The notes beneath the pieces are model-generated. The model saw nothing but the letters and a program-made list of their open reading frames with translations, had not been told where the DNA came from and did not search any database. From DATKIY01 sp035543875 (GTDB lineage Bacteria > Actinomycetota > Actinomycetes > JAHEKZ01), in the NCBI GenBank assembly GCA_035543875.1, contig DATKIY010000298.1, forward strand, positions 1 to 20,601: DNA of 20,601 nt. Reading direction: 5' to 3'. Both the position numbers and the translations under genes were made by a program. This document shows, one piece after another, positions 14,623 through 20,601 of the stretch. The first letter of the stretch is position 1. Each line of letters starts with the position of its first letter.

Positions 14623-15894
14623 ATGACCTTTGACCCGAATGACCCAATGCAGCGACGCAGGCGGCCCAGGCCGCAGCTTCAGCGGCGAGACGTTCTTCGC
14701 GGGGGACTATGGCTTTCGGCAGGATTCGCGGCGGCGCCTCTGCTCAGCGCCTGCGGCAGTGGTTCCGACGTCGCCGCCAATGGTGACTACCCACTGGCCC
14801 GTCCCAACAACCCAGTCACCCTGCCGATCAAGGACTCCAACCCGCCGATCGCTGACGGTATTGAGCCCGAAACCGGCGGCGCTTTCAGAGTCTTGAACTA
14901 CGACCAGTACATCGCGCCGAGCGTCATGAGGGACTTCGAAGACAAGCACGGCGTCGAGGTGCAGGTGACGCCTTACAACAACTACGACGAGATGCTCACC
15001 AAGATCACGGCGTCTGGATCGAGCTTCGACCTGGTGTTCCCCGGGCCAAGCGTCATGAGCCAGATGGTCTTCAACGAGTTGCTACAGCCGTTCAACCAGT
15101 CCTACATACCCAACTTCAAGAACACCTGGCCGGAGTACCGGAATCCCTGGTACGACCAGCAGGCTCAGTACAGCGCGCCATACACCGTTTACACCACAGG
15201 CATCGGATACCGGACCGACCGTGGAGTCGACCCGTCCGAGGGCTACAAGATGCTCTGGAACCCGGACTACATCGACCACGCAGGACTACTGGATGACTCC
15301 GGTGAGTCGCTCGGCATGGCCATGCTCGCCTGGGACATCACCACCGACATCAACACCGGCAACTTGGAGTTCATCAACGCGGCAAGAGACAAGCTGATCG
15401 AGCTCATTGACCTTGTGCACATCAAGACCGGTGTCTCTGCCTATGCCAAGATCCCGAATGGCGACTTCACTGTTTCCCAGTGCTGGTCCGGCGACATGAT
15501 CGCGGGGGCCTCTCCGTACTACCTGGACAAAGGTGACACGGCAGCGGTGCTTGGCTACTGGGCTCCGCCGTCGTCGGCCGAGCGAGTAATTGGCAACGAC
15601 TGCATTTGCATCCCGAAGTCCGCGGCGAAGCCGGTACTTAGTCACATGTTCATCAACGACCTGCTCGACAACGACATCTCGTACCAGAACTTCGACTGGA
15701 ACGGCTACCAGCCACCGCTGACCAAGCTAAACGCGGACTACCTCATCAACGTGAAAAAGCGAATCCCGGACAATCTGGTCAGCTCCGTGGTGGTGCCGAA
15801 GGACTTCGAAGAGGGATACACGTTCTACGAGGTCACCCCAGAGATCCAGAACGAGTGGCTGGCTGCCTACCAGGAGTTCGAAGCCGGTGGCTGA
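14623..15894 (+). CDS. PotD-like ABC transporter substrate-binding lipoprotein
   Basis: This 423-residue extracytoplasmic binding protein belongs to the spermidine/putrescine-binding family. The N-terminus has a twin-arginine pattern (Arg21-Arg22 in RRDVLRGG), a hydrophobic stretch and a lipobox LLSAC with Cys44 as the lipid-anchored residue, so it is probably Tat-exported and tethered to the membrane. The mature part starts with a Pro-rich linker, then FRVLNYDQYIAPSVMRDFEDKHGVEVQV and SSFDLVFPGPSVMSQM, typical of PotD-like type II binding folds. The ligand is likely cationic, but the exact compound cannot be read from sequence. The start is ATG 14623 with GAGGGGG upstream. Its stop overlaps the next gene's GTG by 8 nt, so it leads a PotD-PotB-PotC operon. 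Confidence 0.9.
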   Translation: MTFDPNDPMQRRRRPRPQLQRRDVLRGGLWLSAGFAAAPLLSACGSGSDVAANGDYPLARPNNPVTLPIKDSNPPIADGIEPETGGAFRVLNYDQYIAPSVMRDFEDKHGVEVQVTPYNNYDEMLTKITASGSSFDLVFPGPSVMSQMVFNELLQPFNQSYIPNFKNTWPEYRNPWYDQQAQYSAPYTVYTTGIGYRTDRGVDPSEGYKMLWNPDYIDHAGLLDDSGESLGMAMLAWDITTDINTGNLEFINAARDKLIELIDLVHIKTGVSAYAKIPNGDFTVSQCWSGDMIAGASPYYLDKGDTAAVLGYWAPPSSAERVIGNDCICIPKSAAKPVLSHMFINDLLDNDISYQNFDWNGYQPPLTKLNADYLINVKKRIPDNLVSSVVVPKDFEEGYTFYEVTPEIQNEWLAAYQEFEAGG

Positions 15895-16801
15895 GGAGAC
15901 CAAACACAAAGAAAAAGAGGGACCCACCCGCGTACTGTGGCCAACGCTGGCATTCCCTGGGACCGCGTGGCTGATCGCCCTGTTCGTGATTCCGTTCTAC
16001 GGAATCATGGCAGTGGCGTTCAGTTCCCAACTGAACTCATTGCGCCAGCCGATTCCGGTCTGGAACCCACTCCACTGGAACTTCGCCGTCTTTACGAAGG
16101 TGATTCAGGAGTCCCTGGGTGGTTTCTATCAAGCCGCGTGGGTTCACACGTTCGTCTACACGTTCTTCGCGATGACGATCTGCGTGCTGGTTGGCTACCC
16201 CGTCGCTTACTACGTGGCACGCCTGGCAGGTCGGCGCCGCGGGCTGCTACTCGCGCTCATCCTGCTGCCGTGGTGGATCAACTACCTCACTCGCATGCTT
16301 GCCTGGGTGGGGCTGCTCGACACCAACGGCTACGTGAACAACATCCTCGGCATCTTCGGCGCCCCTCAGGTCGAGTGGCTCGGTGGCCGAGCATCGGTAG
16401 TCATCATCGGACTCGCGTACGGCTACCTGCCCTTCTTCATCATTCCGCTGTACGCCTCACTGGACCGGATCGACCAACGCCATATTGAGGCCTCACGTGA
16501 CCTTGGTGTTGGATCGGTCCGCACCTTCTTCCACGTGACGTTGCCCCTTAGTCGCATCGGCCTCATCACCGCGATGGTGATCACGGCACTGCCGATGTTT
16601 GGTGACTACTACACCAACACCCTCCTGTCGAACTCACCAACGACAACCATGGTGGGCAACTCCATCGAAAAGACCCTGCAAAGCGGCTTCTCGAGAGCGC
16701 AAGGGGCAAGCCTGGTGCTGCTGTTGTCTGCTGTGCTGTTGGTGTTCATGGCCTACTACCTCATCATCACTCAACGCGCGTCGAAGGAGGCGGCCCGATG
16801 A
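15887..16801 (+). CDS. PotB-like ABC transporter permease
   Basis: This 304-residue inner-membrane permease has about six transmembrane helices. The first follows a charged cytoplasmic N-terminus (ALFVIPFYGIMAVAF, residues 31-45). The EAA loop that contacts the ATPase is EASRDLGVGSVRTFFHVTLP (201-220). LLPWWINYLTRMLAW is a typical PotB segment. The start is GTG 15887, which overlaps the binding-protein stop by 8 nt, and the stop overlaps the next start (ATGA, 16798-16801). Translation of the three importer genes is therefore coupled. It forms a heterodimer with the PotC-like protein. Confidence 0.9.
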   Translation: MAEETKHKEKEGPTRVLWPTLAFPGTAWLIALFVIPFYGIMAVAFSSQLNSLRQPIPVWNPLHWNFAVFTKVIQESLGGFYQAAWVHTFVYTFFAMTICVLVGYPVAYYVARLAGRRRGLLLALILLPWWINYLTRMLAWVGLLDTNGYVNNILGIFGAPQVEWLGGRASVVIIGLAYGYLPFFIIPLYASLDRIDQRHIEASRDLGVGSVRTFFHVTLPLSRIGLITAMVITALPMFGDYYTNTLLSNSPTTTMVGNSIEKTLQSGFSRAQGASLVLLLSAVLLVFMAYYLIITQRASKEAAR

Positions 16802-17730
16802 GCGGGATCAGCATCGATGCAGCCGGCGCAGCCCACGCCTGGGACGATTCATCCACGCGTTACGTCCCGCCCTGGCGCAACCCATGGCGCAAACCGTATT
16901 TCCTGTCAACAATCACTTGGCTGTACGTGCTGTGGAGCATCGTCCCGGTGCTCATCTCGATCCAGTTCTCGTTCAACGACGGACGCTCCCGAAGTTCGTG
17001 GCAAGGCTTTACCACCAAGTGGTACTGCTGCGGTGGCGAGGACGGCTCCGTCGCGTCTGATCATTCCTTGCTGCTGTCGCTACAAAACAGCGTCACGCTG
17101 GCAGTAGCCACAGTCATCGTCTCGGTCCCGATTGGCACGGCGCTGGCACTTGGCCTTACCAGGTGGCGGTCACGCACCAGCAAAGCGGCCAACGGCATCT
17201 CGCTCTTCCCGCTCGTCACCCCCGAGCTGGTGCTTGGTGGTGCCCTCTACCTCATCATGAGCACGCTTTATGTCGGGATCGGACTGGGCAAGGGCGCCAT
17301 GCTGCTCGGCCACGTCACCTTCTCGCTCTCGTTCGTCCTCGTCATCGTTCGTTCCCGACTTCTCAGCATCGGCGGCGAGTACGAGACCGCAGCGCAAGAC
17401 CTCGGCGCAACCAGGATGCAGGCGATCCGAACCATCTTGCTGCCCTTGCTGATGCCCGCAGTCTTCGCCTCCGCGATGATCACGTTTGCGGGTTCGCTCG
17501 ACGACTTCGTGGTCAGCAGCTTCCTCTATGGCGACGCGTCAAACATCACCGTGCCCATCAAGCTGTACAGCGCCGTCAAAGCCTCGCCGTCGCCAGCACT
17601 GAACGCTCTAGCGACGTTGCTGCTGATGGGAACCCTGTTCGCGCTCCTCGTCATGTACGTCGTCCTCCGGTTCCGAAATCGCAAGGAGGGTGGTTCCGCG
17701 ATGGACGAGATCGCAGCGTTCGAGATGTAG
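16798..17730 (+). CDS. PotC-like ABC transporter permease
   Basis: This 310-residue second permease of the polyamine-type importer has six predicted transmembrane helices and an EAA loop (ETAAQDLGATRMQAIRTILLP, about 196-216) for docking the ATPase. The first helix (WLYVLWSIVPVLISI) is followed by SFNDGRSRSSWQGF, a common family motif. Somewhat unusual is a vicinal Cys pair (Cys77-Cys78) in an extended, Gly-rich segment of the first periplasmic loop. The start is ATG 16798, overlapping the PotB-like stop. The gene ends 60 nt before the stop of the convergent ATPase gene. That 60-nt spacer is pyrimidine-rich on the plus strand and has no evident hairpin. Confidence 0.9.
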   Translation: MSGISIDAAGAAHAWDDSSTRYVPPWRNPWRKPYFLSTITWLYVLWSIVPVLISIQFSFNDGRSRSSWQGFTTKWYCCGGEDGSVASDHSLLLSLQNSVTLAVATVIVSVPIGTALALGLTRWRSRTSKAANGISLFPLVTPELVLGGALYLIMSTLYVGIGLGKGAMLLGHVTFSLSFVLVIVRSRLLSIGGEYETAAQDLGATRMQAIRTILLPLLMPAVFASAMITFAGSLDDFVVSSFLYGDASNITVPIKLYSAVKASPSPALNALATLLLMGTLFALLVMYVVLRFRNRKEGGSAMDEIAAFEM

Positions 17731-17790
17731 TTGTTGCTTCGTCGCTTTCTCGCTCTTCTGGGATCAGCAGGCCACGGATATCAGGCAAGG

Positions 17791-18960
17791 TCAGACGGCG
17801 TCAGCCAGTGCGCCAGCAGGGTCCGCGCCGTCGACCCACGTGGCCGTTTCCGACGACTCGAGCACGCGCAGCGAGTCCGAGGGCAGCCGCACGCGGACCG
17901 CGTCGCCGGACGCCCATGGCTCCTCGTTGACTGCGTTGGTGACCAACGCCTGGATCAGGGAGCCTTGTGCAAGACGCACCATCACCTGTGACGTGGAGCC
18001 GAGGAAGACCGTGCGCTCAATCATGCCCGGAATTCGGTTATCTCCCGTGAGCTCGCCTTCTTCAAGTTGAACGCACTCGGGGCGAATGACGGCGCGGCCC
18101 ACTCCCTTGGCCTTGCCAACCGGTATTTGCGCGTCGAACGTGAAGTCACCAGCCTTGACAGCCCCAGTGCCACCATCTGAACCCAGGACTTCGACGTCGA
18201 ACAAGTTCGCAACACCAAGGAAGTCTGCGACGAACTCACTTTGCGGGTACTGGTAGATCTCGCGCGGAGTTCCCATCTGCATGACCTTGCCGGCACTCAT
18301 GACGGCGAGGCGGTCAGACATCTCCAGTGCCTCTTCCTGGTCGTGGGTGACGAAGACGAACGTGATCCCGACCTCACGTTGCAGGCTGGTCAACTGTTCG
18401 CGCAGTGAGTGTCGGAGCTTTGCGTCCAGCGCGCCCAGTGGCTCATCGAGCAACAACACCGAGGGCTCAAGCACAAGCGCCCGTGCCAACGCCACGCGCT
18501 GCTGCTGACCACCAGACATCTGGTTGGGGCGCCGCTTGGCCAGCTCACTCAACTGGACGAGCTCAAGGGCAGCACCGACTTTGGCCGCGCGGTCGGACTT
18601 TGAGATGTCCTTGCGCCACCGCAGACCGTACTCAACGTTCTTCCACACATCGAGGTGTGGGAAGAGTGCGTAGCTCTGGAAGACGGTGTTCACCGGTCGC
18701 TTGTTCGGCGGAGTCTGAGCAACATCAACCCCGTCGATCAGGATCTTTCCGTTGGTGGGCTGCTCGAAACCAGCAAGCATCCGCAAGGTGGTGGTCTTGC
18801 CACACCCTGAAGGTCCCAACAGCGAGAAGAACTCCCCTGCTGCAATATCGATGTCGATGCCGTCGACCGCGATCGCGCCGCCTTCGAACTCCTTGCGGAG
18901 CCCGACAATCGAGATGGACCCGCCGCCTGTGCCTGGTGCTGTGGTTTCGCCCTGTGTCAT
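17791..18960 (-). CDS. PotA-like ABC transporter ATPase
   Basis: This 389-residue ATPase of a polyamine/iron/thiosulfate-type importer energises the PotD-PotB-PotC system. Motifs: Walker A GPSGCGKTT (49-57), Q-loop Gln95, signature MSGGQQQR (148-155), Walker B LLLDEP (169-174), D-loop GALD and switch His206 (VTHDQEE). Residues ~240-389 form the C-terminal TOBE-type regulatory domain. The start is ATG 18960. There is no Shine-Dalgarno site; a TAGAAT hexamer (18968-18973, minus strand) lies 7 nt before the ATG, which suggests a leaderless message. It is unusual that this gene is on the opposite strand from its partners, convergent with them and divergent from TetR regulator 2, with which it shares an operator. 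Confidence 0.93.
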   Translation of the reverse strand: MTQGETTAPGTGGGSISIVGLRKEFEGGAIAVDGIDIDIAAGEFFSLLGPSGCGKTTTLRMLAGFEQPTNGKILIDGVDVAQTPPNKRPVNTVFQSYALFPHLDVWKNVEYGLRWRKDISKSDRAAKVGAALELVQLSELAKRRPNQMSGGQQQRVALARALVLEPSVLLLDEPLGALDAKLRHSLREQLTSLQREVGITFVFVTHDQEEALEMSDRLAVMSAGKVMQMGTPREIYQYPQSEFVADFLGVANLFDVEVLGSDGGTGAVKAGDFTFDAQIPVGKAKGVGRAVIRPECVQLEEGELTGDNRIPGMIERTVFLGSTSQVMVRLAQGSLIQALVTNAVNEEPWASGDAVRVRLPSDSLRVLESSETATWVDGADPAGALADAV

Positions 18961-19001
18961 GGCGAGGATTCTAAACAGTCGCGCCTATTTAGGGGAAGAA
19001 C

Positions 19002-19019
19002 TGACTGAATATTCAGGCA
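19002..19019. promoter_or_regulatory. TetR-type operator, copy 2, in the PotA/TetR 2 divergent promoter region
   Basis: TGACTGAATATTCAGGCA matches TGAnTGAnTAnTCAnTCA with one mismatch; one flanking base on each side extends the dyad (CTGaCTGAATATTCAGgCAG). It lies 41 nt from the PotA-like start and 44 nt from the regulator start, so one bound repressor could control both, including the regulator itself. Confidence 0.72.
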
Positions 19020-19063
19020 GTATTTTGCTGCATTTGCCAGTTATCGCCGGTAGATTGGCGCCC

Positions 19064-19708
19064 GTGGCGAAAACCGGGGCGGTCAAGACCAGTCGGGGCG
19101 AGCAAGTGCTCCAACGACGAGCCGAACTCCTCGCAGCTGCCAAGCAGGTCGTCCTAGAACGTGGACTCTCTCACACTCGAGTCGCCGATGTGGCCGATGC
19201 AACAAATGTTAGCGGCGGCTTGATCCACTACCACTTCGCCACTAAGGACATCCTGCTCACCGAAATGCTCCGAACTGAGGCAGAGCGCGACATCGAGAAG
19301 GCCCGGCGGTTGGCCGGAGGCCCAGGCTCGGCAGTCGAACGTCTCGACCGGGTGATGCGCGAGTTTGTCCCGGCTCGAAATGACCAAACCTGGGTGCTGT
19401 GGATCGATGCCTGGGGCGCCGGACTGCGCGACGAGTCGCTCCGTCACATCTCGGAAGAACTCGACGAAGCATGGCGTCAAATGGTGGAGATGGTGATCGT
19501 CGACGGGGTTGCCGCAGGTGAGTTCGCCTGCCCCGATCCGGAAGGTGCTGCCGACCGAATCTCGGCCATGCTTGACGGACTTGGGTTGCGCGTCACACTT
19601 CGACGTCCCGGCATTACCCGCAAGACAATGATCGAGCACGCCCGCATCTCCGCCGAGAAAGAACTCGGCCTACCCACGGGCACCTTGACCAACACCAACG
19701 GCCAGTAA
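19064..19708 (+). CDS. TetR family regulator with BetI-like C-terminal domain (regulator 2)
   Basis: This 214-residue repressor has a helix-turn-helix at about residues 20-66 (LAAAKQVVLERGLSHTRVADVA, VSGGLIHYHF, KDILLTEML). Its C-terminal domain (VLWIDAWGAGLRDESLRHI, AADRISAMLDGLGLRVTLR) is of the kind often found in BetI-related regulators of amine uptake and catabolism. I chose GTG 19064 because the frame's upstream extension runs antisense through the ATPase gene. TAGATT (19051-19056) ends 7 nt before GTG, again a leaderless pattern. The dyad at 19002-19019 is the obvious autoregulatory site, and the same motif occurs before the ligase and, in weaker form, near PotD, so this protein is the best candidate for local regulator of the island. 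Confidence 0.88.
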   Translation: MAKTGAVKTSRGEQVLQRRAELLAAAKQVVLERGLSHTRVADVADATNVSGGLIHYHFATKDILLTEMLRTEAERDIEKARRLAGGPGSAVERLDRVMREFVPARNDQTWVLWIDAWGAGLRDESLRHISEELDEAWRQMVEMVIVDGVAAGEFACPDPEGAADRISAMLDGLGLRVTLRRPGITRKTMIEHARISAEKELGLPTGTLTNTNGQ

Positions 19709-19723
19709 CCCGGGAGATCATGC

Positions 19724-19741
19724 GCCGCGAAGTTTTGCGGC
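19724..19741 (+). terminator. Weak stem-loop after TetR regulator 2
   Basis: GCCGC and GCGGC pair, extended by a G-T wobble and two A-T pairs, in the 73-nt gap before the next gene. There is no downstream T-run, so it is a weak terminator at best. Confidence 0.28.
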
Positions 19742-19781
19742 CACAGCAGCGACCGCCGCTGTACGTTAGGAGTCCGAACAG

Positions 19782-20601
19782 ATGCTTGCCGCCACCGCGA
19801 CGTCATTCAACCCAACGGACCCCATCGCCGGACTAACCGTCGGAGACCGACCAGACCCCGAACCAGACGAGGGCTGGACGGTTGTCCGCGTCAAGGCAAC
19901 CTCACTGAACCACCACGACCTTTGGTCGCTCAAGGGAGTCGGACTCCGCGAAGAACAGTTGCCGATGATCCTCGGCACGGACGCCGCTGGCGTTGATGAG
20001 GACGGAAACGAAGTCGTCATCCATGCAGTAATCGGCGACCCAGTACGCGGTGGCGGAGACGAAACGCTCGACCCCAAAAGGTCGCTGCTGTCGGAGGTAC
20101 ACAACGGGACGCTCGCCGAACTTGTTGCAGTTCCTCGACGAAACCTCGTGGCCAAGCCGACTGGATTGAGTTTTGAACAAGCGTCCTGTCTACCAACGGC
20201 ATGGCTTACCGCGTATCGCATGCTCGTCACCCGAGGTGCCCTGCAAAAGGGCGAAACTGTGCTGATCCAAGGCGCAGGTGGCGGTGTATCAACGGCGTTG
20301 ATCCCGATAGCCAAGGCAATGGGGTTGCGGGTGTGGGTCACAAGCCGCGACGAAGCGAAACGCGATCACGCGGTCGGCCTGGGAGCTGATCAGGCCTTTG
20401 AACCCGGAGCTCGGCTGCCGGAGCGGGTTGACGCGGTGATGGAGTCGGTCGGAGAAGCAACCTGGTCGCACTCTCTGAAGTCCCTGAGACCGGGCGGACG
20501 CATTGTGGTCTGCGGCTCGACATCTGGACCCAACCCGCCCGCCGACCTTGCGCGAGTGTTCTTCCTACAACTCTCGATTATCGGTTCCACGATGGGCACT
20601 C
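19782..20601 (+). CDS. Quinone-oxidoreductase-like medium-chain dehydrogenase (3' partial)
   Basis: The reading frame is open from ATG 19782 to the window edge, giving 273 residues of a medium-chain dehydrogenase/reductase. The N-terminal GroES-like domain is recognisable from SLNHHDLWSLKG and LGTDAAGV. The cofactor domain begins after LPTAWLTAYRMLVTRGALQKGETVLIQGAGGGVSTALIPIAKAMG, which carries the NAD(P)-binding glycine motif, and then RPGGRIVVCGSTSG. The catalytic-zinc GHE and structural-zinc four-cysteine signatures are absent, so it is a quinone-oxidoreductase-type or enoyl-reductase-type member without zinc. About 50 C-terminal residues are expected beyond the window. The ribosome binding site TTAGGAG is at 19766-19772. 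It follows regulator 2 by 73 nt on the same strand, so it may belong to the same catabolic island. Confidence 0.85.
   Translation, partial: MLAATATSFNPTDPIAGLTVGDRPDPEPDEGWTVVRVKATSLNHHDLWSLKGVGLREEQLPMILGTDAAGVDEDGNEVVIHAVIGDPVRGGGDETLDPKRSLLSEVHNGTLAELVAVPRRNLVAKPTGLSFEQASCLPTAWLTAYRMLVTRGALQKGETVLIQGAGGGVSTALIPIAKAMGLRVWVTSRDEAKRDHAVGLGADQAFEPGARLPERVDAVMESVGEATWSHSLKSLRPGGRIVVCGSTSGPNPPADLARVFFLQLSIIGSTMGT

Noticed and set aside
17731..17790. Terminator between the convergent PotC-like and PotA-like genes
   Set aside because: Only a pyrimidine-rich stretch is visible; no convincing inverted repeat was found on either strand.
18752..19063. Upstream extension of TetR regulator 2
   Set aside because: It runs antisense through the ATPase gene and across the operator; the helix-turn-helix family length fits GTG 19064.
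1..20601. CRISPR array, tRNA or insertion sequence
   Set aside because: No regularly spaced repeats, no tRNA-like cloverleaf and no transposase or terminal repeats were recognised by eye.

Overview
The window looks like chromosomal DNA of a moderately high-GC actinobacterium. The evidence is a two-gene helicase block (a helicase-associated protein, then an XPB-type helicase) with the gene order of mycobacterial Rv0862c-Rv0861c, actinobacterial small families (DUF7144, DUF4031), common GTG starts, and several genes with no Shine-Dalgarno site but a -10-like hexamer 7-8 nt before the start codon (leaderless pattern). The species cannot be named. No tRNA, rRNA, CRISPR array, insertion sequence or phage gene was seen.

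Left part (1-6691), housekeeping and small genes: a 5'-truncated helicase-associated protein with a WYL-like C-terminus; a DUF7144 membrane protein on the opposite strand; XPB helicase; a small zinc-ribbon-like protein; an HD-domain phosphohydrolase overlapping a VOC/glyoxalase-fold gene by ATGA; then DUF4031 and an unrecognised helical protein on the minus strand.

Right part (6713-20601), a catabolic and transport island: TetR regulator 1; an FMN/4Fe-4S/FAD oxidoreductase of the trimethylamine dehydrogenase/StcD type; an NDP-forming acyl-CoA ligase; on the minus strand a Rieske oxygenase followed by a class III aminotransferase; a PotD-PotB-PotC-like importer operon on the plus strand with its ATPase (PotA-like) convergent on the minus strand; TetR regulator 2 (BetI-like); and a medium-chain quinone-oxidoreductase-like gene running off the right edge.

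Together these genes suggest uptake and breakdown of a cationic methylated amine. The importer family is polyamine-type. The Rieske enzyme carries the bridging glutamate typical of quaternary-ammonium monooxygenases (CntA/GbcA type). The flavoprotein resembles secondary and tertiary amine demethylases. The aminotransferase would remove a resulting primary amine, and the ligase would process an acyl-CoA. The substrate is not known.

The clearest new regulatory signal is an 18-bp dyad of form TGAnTGAnTAnTCAnTCA. It is present upstream of the ligase (9404-9421) and between PotA and TetR 2 (19002-19019), with a weaker copy between the Rieske gene and PotD (14546-14563). This suggests a small regulon under TetR 2. 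In addition, three long, perfect or near-perfect palindromes (2243-2280, 7351-7388, 11496-11541) each contain or touch a stop codon, and the Rieske leader holds three tandem hairpins just upstream of its ribosome binding site.
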